Below, one piece after another: positions 10,692-19,442 of a DNA stretch of 64,000 bases. The first letter of the stretch is position 1, and each line of letters starts with the position of its first letter. The stretch is from Corallococcus coralloides DSM 2259 (GTDB lineage Bacteria > Myxococcota > Myxococcia > Myxococcales > Myxococcaceae). The notes under the pieces were generated by a model, which saw only the letters and a program-made list of their open reading frames with translations, was not told where the DNA came from and ran no database searches. Where the stretch lies: NCBI RefSeq assembly GCF_000255295.1, contig NC_017030.1, forward strand, positions 620,001 to 684,000, given 5' to 3'. Made by a program: the position numbers and the translations under genes.

Positions 10692-12788
10692 GTGGCGCAG
10701 GAGCAACGCGAAACGGGGAGCGCCGCTGCTCTGGGGCAGTCATCCGTGGCGAGCGACCTCGTGGACACGCGTCGCTTCCAGCGCGCCGGGTCGCTGCTGC
10801 GCGAGGCGCTCTTCGAACTGGACGCGGCGGGCCGCCTCGTCCTGGCGACCCCCGCCTGGGAGCGCCTGGTCGGAGCGCCCGTGCACGCGTGGCTGGGCCG
10901 CTCGCTGGTGGAGCTGTTCCACCCGGAGGACCGGGACCAGGCGCGCGTGCTGCTGCGCACGGCGCTGGCGCGCACGGACGTGCCCTCGCGACTGGAGCTG
11001 CGGCTGTCGGGCACCCCGCAACCGCGCTGGGTGGAGCTGTCCGCGACGGGGGATCCGGAGCACCTGGGCGGCGTGCTGGGCACGCTGGTGGACGTCACCC
11101 CGCGCCGTCTGGCGGAGGAGGCCGCCGCCACGCGCGAGCGCTACCTGGGCGCGATGGTGGAGGTGCAGCGGCAGCTGCTCGCGCCGGAGGCGTCCGGGGA
11201 TGTGTACAACTCCATCCTGGAGCCCCTGGGCCGCGTCGCGGGCGCCAGCCGCGCCTACGTCTTCGAGTTCCACCGCGACGCGTCCGGCCGCATGCTCCAG
11301 TCCCAGCGCGCGGAGTGGTGCGCGCCCGGCATCTCGCGCGAGCTGGACAACCCGGACACGCAGGCGTGGCCCATTGATCAGGCCTTCACGCTGTCCCAGC
11401 TGGAGCAGCTCCACCGGGGCGAGGCCGTGCAGGGCTCGCCGGAGGACTTCGGGGCGGACAACGCGCCGGTGCTCCTGGCGCAGGGCATCCGTTCGCTGCT
11501 GGTGCTGCCCCTGGTGGTGCACGGGGAGCCGTTCGGCTTCATCGGCTTCGACAACTGCGACGACTCGCGGCCCTGGTCGCACGTGGAGGTGAATCTGCTC
11601 TCCGGCGCGGCCGGCGCGCTGTCGCTGGCGCTGGAGCAGCACACCACGGACGCGCTGCGCATGCGCACGGAGACGGCGCTGCGCCGCACGGAGGCCGGCT
11701 TCCACCTGCTCATCGAAGGGTTCCCGGACCCCGTGGTGGTGCACACCACGGACGGCATGCTCCTGTCGGTGAACCCGGCCATGGCCAACTACCTGGGCTA
11801 CCAGGACCCCGCGCAGCTGCTGGGCCGGCACCTGCTGGGCCTGGTGCGGCGCGAGGACCAGGAGGTCGCGCGCCGCCACCTGGAGGAGGCGCAGGACGGG
11901 GCGCTGGCGGCCCGCTCGCATGAAGTGCCGCTGGTGCGCCGCGACGGGCAGGTGGTGAGCGCGGACCTGGTGACGCTGGGCGTGCTCTTCGACGGTGTGC
12001 CCGCCCGCGTGACGGTGGCGCGCGACTTCACCGAGCGCAAGCACATGCAGGCGCAGCTCATGCTGGGGGACCGGCTGGCCTCCATGGGCATGCTGGCCGC
12101 GGGCATCGCGCACGAATTGAACAACCCGCTGTCCTACGTGCTCTCCAACCTGGAGTTCCTGCACCGCGCGCTGGGCCCCATGCCCCGGCCCCTGGGCGCC
12201 GAGGAGCTGCTGGAGTACCAGCAGGTGCTGGACGACGCGCGCGAGGGCTCCGAGCGGATGCGCCAGATCGTCCGCCAGCTCAAGGTCTTCTCCCGCGTGG
12301 ACGACGCGCACGAGGAGGCGGTGGACCTGCACCGCGTGCTGGACTCCGTCGCGCAGATGGCGGCCAGTGAAATCCGGCCGCGCGCCCGGCTGGTGAAGCA
12401 GTACGGCGTCGTGCCGACGGTGCGTGCCAACGAGGGCAAGCTGTTCCAGGTGTTCCTCAACCTGGTCATCAACGCCGCGCACGCGATTCCAGAAGGCTTC
12501 ACGGACGCGCACGAGATCCGGCTCATCACCCGCGTGGACGACGACGACCGGGTGGTGGTGGAGGTGCGCGACACGGGCCGGGGCATCGCACCGGAGCTGC
12601 TGCGCCGCATCTTCGACCCCTTCTTCACCACCAAGGCGCCGGGCCAGGGCACCGGCCTGGGCCTGTCCATCTGCGACACCATCGTGCGCGCGCTGGGCGG
12701 CACCATCACCGCGGAGTCCACGCCGGGGAACGGCGCCACCTTCCGCGTCACCCTGCACGTCTCCGCGCGGCCCGCGCGCGTGGCCTGA
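10692..12788 (+). CDS. PAS-GAF-PAS sensor histidine kinase (orphan)
   Basis: 698-aa soluble kinase without membrane helices. Domains in order: PAS at ~35-125, a GAF domain ~160-310 (SRAYVFEFHRD, SLLVLPLVVHGEPFGFIGFDN), a second PAS ~325-445, HisKA with phospho-acceptor His474 in LAAGIAHELNNPLSYV, and HATPase with the N-box (NLVINAAHAI), G1 (DTGRGIAPE), F box (FDPFFTTKAPG) and G2 (GTGLGLSI). AAGGAGG at 10680-10686 lies five bases before GTG 10692 and decides the start; GTG 10674 and ATG 10677 upstream have no such site. It senses an unknown cytoplasmic signal. No response regulator is adjacent, as for many myxobacterial kinases. Confidence 0.92.
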   Translation: MAQEQRETGSAAALGQSSVASDLVDTRRFQRAGSLLREALFELDAAGRLVLATPAWERLVGAPVHAWLGRSLVELFHPEDRDQARVLLRTALARTDVPSRLELRLSGTPQPRWVELSATGDPEHLGGVLGTLVDVTPRRLAEEAAATRERYLGAMVEVQRQLLAPEASGDVYNSILEPLGRVAGASRAYVFEFHRDASGRMLQSQRAEWCAPGISRELDNPDTQAWPIDQAFTLSQLEQLHRGEAVQGSPEDFGADNAPVLLAQGIRSLLVLPLVVHGEPFGFIGFDNCDDSRPWSHVEVNLLSGAAGALSLALEQHTTDALRMRTETALRRTEAGFHLLIEGFPDPVVVHTTDGMLLSVNPAMANYLGYQDPAQLLGRHLLGLVRREDQEVARRHLEEAQDGALAARSHEVPLVRRDGQVVSADLVTLGVLFDGVPARVTVARDFTERKHMQAQLMLGDRLASMGMLAAGIAHELNNPLSYVLSNLEFLHRALGPMPRPLGAEELLEYQQVLDDAREGSERMRQIVRQLKVFSRVDDAHEEAVDLHRVLDSVAQMAASEIRPRARLVKQYGVVPTVRANEGKLFQVFLNLVINAAHAIPEGFTDAHEIRLITRVDDDDRVVVEVRDTGRGIAPELLRRIFDPFFTTKAPGQGTGLGLSICDTIVRALGGTITAESTPGNGATFRVTLHVSARPARVA

Positions 12789-12791
12789 GCG

Positions 12792-12826
12792 GGCCCGCCT
12801 TCCGCGTCCATGCGGCGGAGCGGGCC
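12792..12826 (+). terminator. GC-rich hairpin after histidine kinase gene
   Basis: Inverted repeat GGCCCGC / GCGGGCC at 12792-12798 and 12820-12826, with further internal pairing (TCCGC with GCGG), four bases after the kinase stop. There is no U-tract, so it may be a weak terminator or an RNA 3' stabiliser. Confidence 0.35.
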
Positions 12827-12993
12827 GCCCGTCCGCTGCCGCGAAATGGACTGAATCCGCCGCGCTCCCGTGTTCGAGTGTGGAGCGTCGGACGGCCGCC
12901 CTCGCGTGCGCTGCCCTCCCGGGGGTAACGGAGACACGCTGGGGCCCCGCCGCCGTCGGGGGCCTTCCCTTCCAGAAGGCCGTGGAGGATGCC

Positions 12994-15078
12994 ATGCGCA
13001 CGCTGAACGCCCGCCTCGCTCCCGTGCTCGGGTTGCTGCTGGGCTGCGTGCTGGCGCTGGGGCCGGGCGCTTCCAGCGCGCAGGAGGGAACGCCGCAGGT
13101 CCCGGCTCCCGTGGAGGCTCCGGCCAACGGGTGCGCGGGCTCGGCGAACTTCCTCATCGGCGCGGCGCGCTCGGACATCACCGGCCCCGCGGCGGAGGTG
13201 GGGATGATGGGCTACGGGCAGGTGGGCCAGAAGACGGAGGGCATCCACCTGCGGCTGTTCTCACGGGCGTTCGTCATCGCCTCGCCCTGCAACGGCCGCC
13301 GCGTGGCCTTCGTCAGCGCGGACCTGGGCATGGTGTTCCAGGCGGTGAAGCAGCAGGTGGTGGAGCGGCTGCGCTCGAAGCTGGGCGACACGTTCTCCGA
13401 CGAGAACGTGCTGCTCAGCGCCACGCACACGCACTCCGGGCCGGGCGGCTTCAGCCACTACACGTTCTACAACCTGACCACCTTCGGCTTCGTGCCCCAG
13501 AACTTCGAGGCCATCGTCTCCGGCATCACGGACTCCATCCTTCGCGCCAACGCGCGCCTGGCGGAAGGGTCGCTGCGGCTGTCCTCGGGCGACCTGCGCG
13601 GCGCCAGCATCAACCGCTCACCGGACGCCTACCTGCGCAACCCGGAGTCCGAGCGCGCCCGCTATCCCGACAACGTGGACACGCGCATGACGCTGCTCCG
13701 GATGACCGCCGCGGATGGGCGCGAGCTGGGGCTCGTCAACTGGTTCGCCGTGCACGCCACGTCCTTCGGCAACACGAACACGTACATCAGCGGCGACAAC
13801 AAGGGGCTCGCGGCGCACACGTTCGAGGTGGAGAAGGGAGGACGGACGCCCGGAGGCCCGGACACCTTCGTCGCGGCGTTCGCGAACTCGAATGAGGGTG
13901 ACGTCACGCCCAACATCCTGGGTGGCACGAACGGCGGCGGCGCGAACGACTTCGAGGACGCGGCCATCTCCGCGAAGAAGCAATACGACTTCGCCGCGCA
14001 CCTGTGGTCCACCGCGGGGATGCCGGTGATGGGCGGCGTGGACTACCGGCACGCCTACGTGAAGATGGACGCGGTGGACGTCTCGCCCGCGTTCGCGGAC
14101 GGCAGCGCGCACCGCACCTGTCCCGCGGCCATCGGCCTGTCCATGTTGGCGGGCGCGGAGGACGGGCCCGGCTTCGGTTCGGAAGGGGCCACGTGCGAGA
14201 ACGTGCACGACGTGTGGAGCCAGTTCACCTGCGCCGCCGTCACCACGCCCTGCCAGGGGGAGAAGCCCATCGTCCTGGAGATGGGCACCATGAAGCCCTA
14301 CCCGTGGTCCCCGGAGGTGCTGCCGCTTCAGGTGGTGACGGTGGGGCCGCTGGCGCTGGTGGCGGTGCCCTTCGAGGTGACCACCATGGCGGGCCGCCGG
14401 CTGCGCGACACGGTGCGCGCGCAGCTCCAGGGCGCGGGCGTGACGGACGTGGTCATCGCGGGACCGGCCAACGCCTACTCGGGCTACGTGGCCACGCGCG
14501 AGGAGTACGCGCGCCAGGACTATGAAGGCGCGTCCACGCACTTCGGCCCGTGGACGCTGGCGGCGTTGCAGCAGTCCTTCGCGGGGCTCGCGGGCAGCTT
14601 GCGCGAAGGGACGCCGGTGGCGCCCGGCCCCACGCCGCGCGACCTGCGCAAGGCGGTGGTGGGGCTGCAGCCCGGCGTGGTGTTCGACGACAAGCTGCTC
14701 TGGGTGGACTTCGGCGCCGTCGCGGAGGAGGCGAAGGCGTCCTACGCGCGGGGCGACACGGCGAGCGTCACCTTCTGGGGCGGCCACCCGCGCAATGACC
14801 TGAAGCTGGGCGGCACCTTCCTGCGCGTGCAGCGGCGGGAGGCGGATGGCACGTGGCGGGACGTGGCGAACGACGGGGACGGCGTCGCGCTGTACCACTG
14901 GCAGCGCGAGTACTGCGTGCCCACGCTCGCGTGCTCACAGGTGCGCATCACGTGGCCCATTCCCCGGGACACGCAGCCGGGCATGTACCGGCTGGTGCAC
15001 GAGGGGAACTGGAAGTCCGGCTGGGACGGGCGCATCCACCCGTACTCGGGAAGCTCGCGCCCGTTCACCGTGAAGTAG
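12994..15078 (+). CDS. Secreted neutral/alkaline ceramidase
   Basis: 694 aa with a signal peptide (1-~29, ending ASSAQ). It matches neutral ceramidases, which hydrolyse the N-acyl bond of ceramides. A start at 12994 is backed by GGAGG five bases upstream. Expected zinc ligands are visible: His145/His147 in ATHTHSGPGG, His254 in FAVHATSF, Glu in PFEVTTMAGRRLR and Tyr in ANAYSGYV. The C-terminal ~150 residues form the Ig-like domain of the family. In the characterised enzymes the loop GDVSPN or GDMSPN carries the catalytic Ser; here it reads GDVTPN, with Thr305 instead. A role in using host or prey sphingolipids, or in remodelling the ceramides myxobacteria themselves make, is inference. Confidence 0.9.
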   Translation: MRTLNARLAPVLGLLLGCVLALGPGASSAQEGTPQVPAPVEAPANGCAGSANFLIGAARSDITGPAAEVGMMGYGQVGQKTEGIHLRLFSRAFVIASPCNGRRVAFVSADLGMVFQAVKQQVVERLRSKLGDTFSDENVLLSATHTHSGPGGFSHYTFYNLTTFGFVPQNFEAIVSGITDSILRANARLAEGSLRLSSGDLRGASINRSPDAYLRNPESERARYPDNVDTRMTLLRMTAADGRELGLVNWFAVHATSFGNTNTYISGDNKGLAAHTFEVEKGGRTPGGPDTFVAAFANSNEGDVTPNILGGTNGGGANDFEDAAISAKKQYDFAAHLWSTAGMPVMGGVDYRHAYVKMDAVDVSPAFADGSAHRTCPAAIGLSMLAGAEDGPGFGSEGATCENVHDVWSQFTCAAVTTPCQGEKPIVLEMGTMKPYPWSPEVLPLQVVTVGPLALVAVPFEVTTMAGRRLRDTVRAQLQGAGVTDVVIAGPANAYSGYVATREEYARQDYEGASTHFGPWTLAALQQSFAGLAGSLREGTPVAPGPTPRDLRKAVVGLQPGVVFDDKLLWVDFGAVAEEAKASYARGDTASVTFWGGHPRNDLKLGGTFLRVQRREADGTWRDVANDGDGVALYHWQREYCVPTLACSQVRITWPIPRDTQPGMYRLVHEGNWKSGWDGRIHPYSGSSRPFTVK

Positions 15079-15085
15079 CGCGCCG

Positions 15086-15907
15086 TCAGTCGCAGGAGCC
15101 GTCCGGGTTGCAGCGCTTGTCGCACTTCTTGCAGGCCTCGCCGCCCCTGCCGCACTGGTTCTTGTTGGGTGCGGGGATGCAGCTGTTGCCATCACAGCAG
15201 CCGTTGCAGGTGGACGGGTCACAGCGGCAGAAGCCGTTGATGCACGCCAGGCCCGGGCCGCACGCGGTGCCACTGAGGCCGCAGACGCACTTGCCCCCGG
15301 CGCAGCGGTTGGCGTTGAGGTCGCAGGCCGGGCCGGTGCCGCAGCCGCAGGTGCCGCGGTGGGTGCAGGTGTCGGCGCGGTCCGAGTCGCAGATTTCGCA
15401 GGCGACGCCGCCCACGCCGCAGGTGCGGAAGGTGCGGGACGTGCACACGCCGTCGCGGCAGCAGCCGTCCGGGCAGTCCACGCAGAAGGTGCCGCCGTTC
15501 GAGGCGGTCAGCCGCACGGTGACCTCCACCTCGTAGCCGTCGCGCACGGTGGCGGTGGCCTCGCCGGTGGCGACCGTGGCGTCGTTGCGCAGGCCGTCCA
15601 CGCGCACGGTGGCCTGGGTGCCGTCGGCGGCGCCGTCCAGGAGGACGCGGAACGTCTCACCGTTCACGAGCGCGCGGCTGGAGTCCTCGGGCAGCAGCGA
15701 GGTGGGCACGGTGGCGCCGTCCGCGGTGGCGGCGATGCGCAGCCGGGTGAGGTTGAGGGTGGGCTCGAACTCGGCGGTGACGAAGAGCGCGGTGCCGGCC
15801 GCGGCGGCGGGGTCGCGGCAGGCGGCCAGGGACACCAGCGCGAGCAGGCCGCTGCACAGAAGGAGCCGGGCGAGCGTCCGGCCGGGGGTTGCTCCCACGG
15901 AAGTCAT
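15086..15907 (-). CDS. Cys-rich lipoprotein, function unknown
   Basis: 273 aa. Residues 1-29 form a lipoprotein signal with lipobox LAAC. Residues ~35-155 look like a beta-rich domain (FEPTLNLTRLRIAATADG, TVRVDGLRND, YEVEVTVRLTASNGG). Residues ~160-273 contain over 25 Cys in irregular repeats (DCPDGCCRDGVC, CTHRGTCGCG, CVCGLSGTACGPG, CNGCCDGNSC), a pattern common in surface lipoproteins of myxobacteria and related predatory delta-proteobacteria. It is likely exposed outside the cytoplasm with many disulfides. The start is uncertain because no Shine-Dalgarno site is seen; ATG 15907 is selected because it puts the signal peptide at the N-terminus. It converges on the ceramidase gene with a 7-bp gap. 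Confidence 0.75.
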   Translation of the reverse strand: MTSVGATPGRTLARLLLCSGLLALVSLAACRDPAAAAGTALFVTAEFEPTLNLTRLRIAATADGATVPTSLLPEDSSRALVNGETFRVLLDGAADGTQATVRVDGLRNDATVATGEATATVRDGYEVEVTVRLTASNGGTFCVDCPDGCCRDGVCTSRTFRTCGVGGVACEICDSDRADTCTHRGTCGCGTGPACDLNANRCAGGKCVCGLSGTACGPGLACINGFCRCDPSTCNGCCDGNSCIPAPNKNQCGRGGEACKKCDKRCNPDGSCD

Positions 15908-16090
15908 GATGCGCGCGAGGGTAACGGTTCCCCGCCGCGACGTGGAAAGCATGGCGGGGATGGGCCTTGCGGCGTTGGACATCGGACGCTCACGCCCGAT
16001 GGGTTACCGGACATGTTTCTCGCATGGCACCTGGGGCGGGAAGGCCGCAGCATGAGGGAGCGCGCGAGACCCGAGGGAGGCGGCAACGGC

Positions 16091-16588
16091 ATGGTGGTCA
16101 TCGTCATGGGCGTTTCAGGCACCGGGAAGTCCACGGTGGGCCGGGCGCTCGCGGACCGGCTGGGGTGGACGTTCGTGGACGCGGACGACCTGCACTCGGT
16201 GGAGAACCGCCGGAAGATGGCCGCGGGCACGCCGCTGACGGACGTGGACCGGCAGCCCTGGCTGGAGCTCTTGCGCGCGAGGATGGAGAAGGCGCTGGAG
16301 ACGGACGAGGACCTGGTGCTGGCGTTCTCCGGCCTCAAGGCCTTCTACCGGGCGAGGCTCACCGTGGACCCCGCGCGCGAGCGCTGGGTGTACCTGCACG
16401 CGCCCGCGTCCGTCATCCTCGAGCGGATCCAGAAGCGCGTGGGGCACTTCATGCCGGCGTCGCTGCTCCAGAGCCAGCTGGAGACGCTGGAGGTCCCCGA
16501 CGGCGCGTTCACCATGGACGTGACGCCCCCGCCCGGAGAAGTCGTCGACCACATCGTGGCGGGGCTGGCGTTGAAGCCCCGGGTGTAG
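16091..16588 (+). CDS. Gluconokinase (GntK-type P-loop kinase)
   Basis: 165 aa, close to the ~175 aa of E. coli GntK. It should phosphorylate D-gluconate to 6-phosphogluconate using ATP. Walker A is GVSGTGKST at residues 7-15; FVDADDLHSVENRRKMAAG and PLTDVDRQPWL match the substrate-binding region; LKAFYRARL and VGHFMPASLLQSQLETLE match the conserved C-terminal half. The start at 16091 (MVVIVMGVSG) is preferred over ATG 16052 because it gives the family's usual N-terminus and has GGAGG ~10 bases upstream. It is not near gluconate transporters or Entner-Doudoroff genes, so the physiological substrate is not proven. Confidence 0.88.
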   Translation: MVVIVMGVSGTGKSTVGRALADRLGWTFVDADDLHSVENRRKMAAGTPLTDVDRQPWLELLRARMEKALETDEDLVLAFSGLKAFYRARLTVDPARERWVYLHAPASVILERIQKRVGHFMPASLLQSQLETLEVPDGAFTMDVTPPPGEVVDHIVAGLALKPRV

Positions 16589-16595
16589 GGCGCTT

Positions 16596-17222
16596 TCAGC
16601 GCACGGGCTCGACGGTGGCGCCCAGGCGCTCCAGCAGCTCGCGGTACCAGGTGAAGGCGCGCTCGGTGTGGCCCTTCAGCTCCTTCGTGCCCCACAGCAG
16701 CGTGAGCGTGCGGCGCGTGGTGGCGTCCGTCTTGGTGCGCTGGGCGTCCTTCACCGCGTTGGCGCACGGGCCCTGCGCGTCGAAGAGGCACAAGAGGCCC
16801 TCCAGGTCGATGGTCTGCCCGGACGCGTTGAAGACGTAGCGGTCGCCCTGGATGGCGGTGGAGACGCGGAACGGGGCCTGGGCCTTGTCCAGGTCCACCA
16901 CGCTGATGGGCAGGCCGCTGTGCAGCGACACGGCGTTGCAGGCGTCCACCGCGGCGTTGATGGTGCCCAGGGTGCCGTCGCCGGAGGCTCGCACCAGGTA
17001 CTCGGACGCGGGCTTGCCCCGGCCCGTGGGCTTGTAGCCGCCGTGGCGGAGCAGGTCGCGCACGGCGCCCCGGACGGCGTCGTCACTCTGGAGGGGCGCG
17101 GTGGCGCCAGGCTTCAGCAGGGCCTGCAGCCAGTCGGGCGCGGGCAGGTCCCCCAGGGGAGCGGGAAAGGAGGACGTGAAGGCGATGAGGTCGAGGAGGG
17201 GATGGGGGTCGACGGTCAGCAC
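16596..17222 (-). CDS. Freestanding B3/B4 domain protein
   Basis: 208 aa from a GTG start. Residues ~70-190 match the B3/B4 domain of phenylalanyl-tRNA synthetase beta chains: INAAVDACNAVSLHSGLPIS, VVDLDKAQAPFRVS, GDRYVFNASGQTIDLEG and TTRRTLTLLWGTKEL follow the conserved order. In the synthetase this domain edits mischarged Tyr-tRNA(Phe). Stand-alone copies are widespread but their roles are mostly untested; trans-editing of tRNA is one possibility. No signal peptide or membrane helix. It converges on gntK with a 7-bp gap and is divergent from the cupin gene, with 74 bp between them. The family call is firm; the function is not. Confidence 0.75.
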   Translation of the reverse strand: MLTVDPHPLLDLIAFTSSFPAPLGDLPAPDWLQALLKPGATAPLQSDDAVRGAVRDLLRHGGYKPTGRGKPASEYLVRASGDGTLGTINAAVDACNAVSLHSGLPISVVDLDKAQAPFRVSTAIQGDRYVFNASGQTIDLEGLLCLFDAQGPCANAVKDAQRTKTDATTRRTLTLLWGTKELKGHTERAFTWYRELLERLGATVEPVR

Positions 17223-17296
17223 GGCGGCACTCTACGCCACACGCTGGTAGGGTAGGGATGGCCGCTGTTCCCCTCGTCCCCTCCTGGAGCATCCGC

Positions 17297-17659
17297 ATGC
17301 CCACGCTCATCCCGAAGCCCATCCGCGTGACGGCGGTGGGCAACAAGCCGAAGCTCATTGACGAATACGTGGGCCGGGTGAACTCCAAGACGTCCAACAT
17401 CAGCGTGGCCCACATGCGCAGCCCGGGCGGGTGGGAGGAGCCGGGCCAGACGCCCGAGTTCCGTGAAATCACCCTGGTGCTCGCGGGCACGCTGCGGGTG
17501 GAGCACAAGGGCGGGGTGATGGACGTGCACGCCGGCCAGACGGTGGTGTGCGAGCCCGGCGAGTGGGTCCGCTACAGCACCCCCGACGAGGAGGGCGCGG
17601 AGTACGTGGCCATCTGCACCCCGGCGTTCTCCCCGGGCACCGTGCACCGGGACGACTGA
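17297..17659 (+). CDS. Cupin-domain protein
   Basis: 120 aa single-domain cupin. The two conserved cupin motifs are recognisable: motif 1 around TPEFREITLVLAGTLRVEHKGG and motif 2 around GQTVVCEPGEWVRYSTPDEEG. The metal-binding pattern is degenerate: the usual HxH of motif 1 is replaced by PEFRE, with a Glu retained, and motif 2 has Tyr/Arg in place of the His, so metal binding is uncertain. Start at ATG 17297 has GGAG nine bases upstream; an in-frame ATG 39 bases earlier is the alternative. Cupins of this size are sugar-binding, dioxygenase-like or isomerase-like, and nothing nearby points to a substrate. Confidence 0.75.
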   Translation: MPTLIPKPIRVTAVGNKPKLIDEYVGRVNSKTSNISVAHMRSPGGWEEPGQTPEFREITLVLAGTLRVEHKGGVMDVHAGQTVVCEPGEWVRYSTPDEEGAEYVAICTPAFSPGTVHRDD

Positions 17660-17818
17660 GGCCCGCGTTTCAAGCCGGGCGGAATCCCGGGCGGGGGCCT
17701 GCCTGCCCGGCCGCGTGGATGGACCTGGGGCGGTTGGGGGTTCGGAAGCATCCCTCCGGCGGGCGGCTCATGGCATAAGGGCGCGCCGCCTGATTCCCCG
17801 GGCCTTTTCGGTACGCAC

Positions 17819-19441
17819 ATGATCCGTCTCGACAACATCGGCAAGCAACACGGTCAGCAGATCCTCTTCATCGAGGCGTCGGCCGCGCTCCACAAGGGCG
17901 AAAAGGTGGGCCTCGTGGGCCCGAACGGCGCGGGCAAGACGACGCTGTTCCGGATGATGACCGGCCAGGAGTACCCGGACGAGGGACAGGTCTCCATCGA
18001 CCGCGGCGTCACCATTGGCTACTTCAGCCAGGACGTCGGTGAGATGGACGGCCGCAGCGCCGTGTCCGAGGTGATGGACGGCGCGGGCCCGGTGAGCACC
18101 GTCGCGGCGGAGATGAAGCATCTGGAAGCCGCCATGGGTGACCCGGACCAGGCGGACAACATGGAGAAGCTCGTCGAGCGCTACGGCGTCGTGCAGGGCC
18201 GGTTCGAGGAGCTGGGCGGGTACGCGCTGGAGGGCCGCGCGCGGGAAATCCTCGCGGGCCTGGGCTTCAGCGAAGAGATGATGGACGGCGACGTGGGCAA
18301 GCTGTCGGGCGGTTGGAAGATGCGCGTGGCCTTGGCGCGCATCCTCTTGATGCGGCCGGACGCGATGTTCCTGGACGAGCCTTCCAACCACCTGGACCTG
18401 GAGTCGCTCATCTGGCTGGAGGGCTTCCTCAAGGGGTACGAGGGCGCGCTCCTGATGACGTCGCACGATCGCGAGTTCATGAACCGCATCGTGACGAAGG
18501 TGGTGGAGATCGACGGCGGTTCGCTGACGACGTACTCGGGCAACTACGACTTCTACGAGGGCCAGCGCGCGCAGAACGAGGCGCAGCAGCAGGCGCAGTA
18601 CGAGCGTCAGCAGGCGATGCTCGCGAAGGAGATCAAGTTCATCGAGCGGTTCAAGGCCCGCGCGTCGCACGCGGCGCAGGTGCAGAGCCGGGTGAAGAAG
18701 CTGGAGAAGATCGAGAAGGTGGAGCCGCCGAAGCGCCGCTCCACGGTGCTCTTCGAGTTCCAGCCGCCGCCGCGTTCCGGTGACGACGTGGTGAACCTGA
18801 AGAACGTGAGCAAGGGTTACGGCAAGCGGACCATCTACGACGGCCTGGACTTCCTGGTGCGCCGCGCGGAGCGCTGGTGCGTGATGGGCGTGAACGGCGC
18901 GGGCAAGTCCACGTTGCTGAAGCTGGTGACGGGCACGACGCAGCCGGATGAAGGCACGGTGGCGCTGGGTGGCAGCGTGAAGATGGGTTACTTCGCGCAG
19001 CACGCGATGGACCTGCTGGACGGAGAGAAGACGGTCTTCGAGCAGCTGTCGGACGCGTTCCCGAGGGCGGGTCAGGGCTCGCTGAGGGCGCTGGCGGGCT
19101 GCTTCGGCTTCAGCGGCGACGAGGTGGAGAAGAAGTGCCGGGTGCTGTCGGGTGGAGAGAAGGCGCGTCTGGTGATGGCGCAGATGCTCTACGACCCGCC
19201 GAACTTCCTGGTGCTGGACGAGCCCACGAACCACCTGGACATGGGCACGAAGGAGATGCTGATCACGGCGCTGTCGCGCTACGAGGGCACGATGTTGTTC
19301 GTGTCCCACGACCGGCACTTCCTGGGAGCGCTGTCCAACCGCGTGCTGGAGCTGACGCCGGACGGCATCCACAAGTACGGCGGCGGCTACACGGAGTACG
19401 TCGCGCGCACCGGCCAGGAAGCCCCGGGCCTGCGGAGCTGA
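17819..19441 (+). CDS. ABC-F family ATPase (ribosome-associated type)
   Basis: 540 aa with two ATP-binding cassettes and no membrane helices. First cassette: Walker A GPNGAGKTT, signature LSGGWKMR, Walker B AMFLDEPSNHLDL. A linker (~240-320) of charged helices (EAQQQAQYERQQAMLAKEIK) separates it from the second cassette: GVNGAGKST, LSGGEKAR, FLVLDEPTNHLDM. The plan fits ABC-F proteins, which bind the ribosomal E site and modulate translation; length and the S-for-T change in the first DEPSNHLD suggest the YbiT-like group rather than EttA. Antibiotic protection cannot be excluded but nothing here indicates it. A DUF4265 gene follows one base after the stop and is probably coupled. Confidence 0.9.
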   Translation: MIRLDNIGKQHGQQILFIEASAALHKGEKVGLVGPNGAGKTTLFRMMTGQEYPDEGQVSIDRGVTIGYFSQDVGEMDGRSAVSEVMDGAGPVSTVAAEMKHLEAAMGDPDQADNMEKLVERYGVVQGRFEELGGYALEGRAREILAGLGFSEEMMDGDVGKLSGGWKMRVALARILLMRPDAMFLDEPSNHLDLESLIWLEGFLKGYEGALLMTSHDREFMNRIVTKVVEIDGGSLTTYSGNYDFYEGQRAQNEAQQQAQYERQQAMLAKEIKFIERFKARASHAAQVQSRVKKLEKIEKVEPPKRRSTVLFEFQPPPRSGDDVVNLKNVSKGYGKRTIYDGLDFLVRRAERWCVMGVNGAGKSTLLKLVTGTTQPDEGTVALGGSVKMGYFAQHAMDLLDGEKTVFEQLSDAFPRAGQGSLRALAGCFGFSGDEVEKKCRVLSGGEKARLVMAQMLYDPPNFLVLDEPTNHLDMGTKEMLITALSRYEGTMLFVSHDRHFLGALSNRVLELTPDGIHKYGGGYTEYVARTGQEAPGLRS

Positions 19442-19442
19442 C

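Noticed and set aside
12792-12826. Intrinsic (Rho-independent) terminator with certainty
   Set aside because: No T-run follows the stem; listed at low confidence only. The same applies to the hairpins at 26475 and 39517.
12424-12993. A long open frame continuing from inside the histidine kinase gene into the ceramidase gene
   Set aside because: The first ~190 codons overlap the kinase in another frame with implausible composition; the signal peptide, Shine-Dalgarno site and homology place the ceramidase start at 12994.
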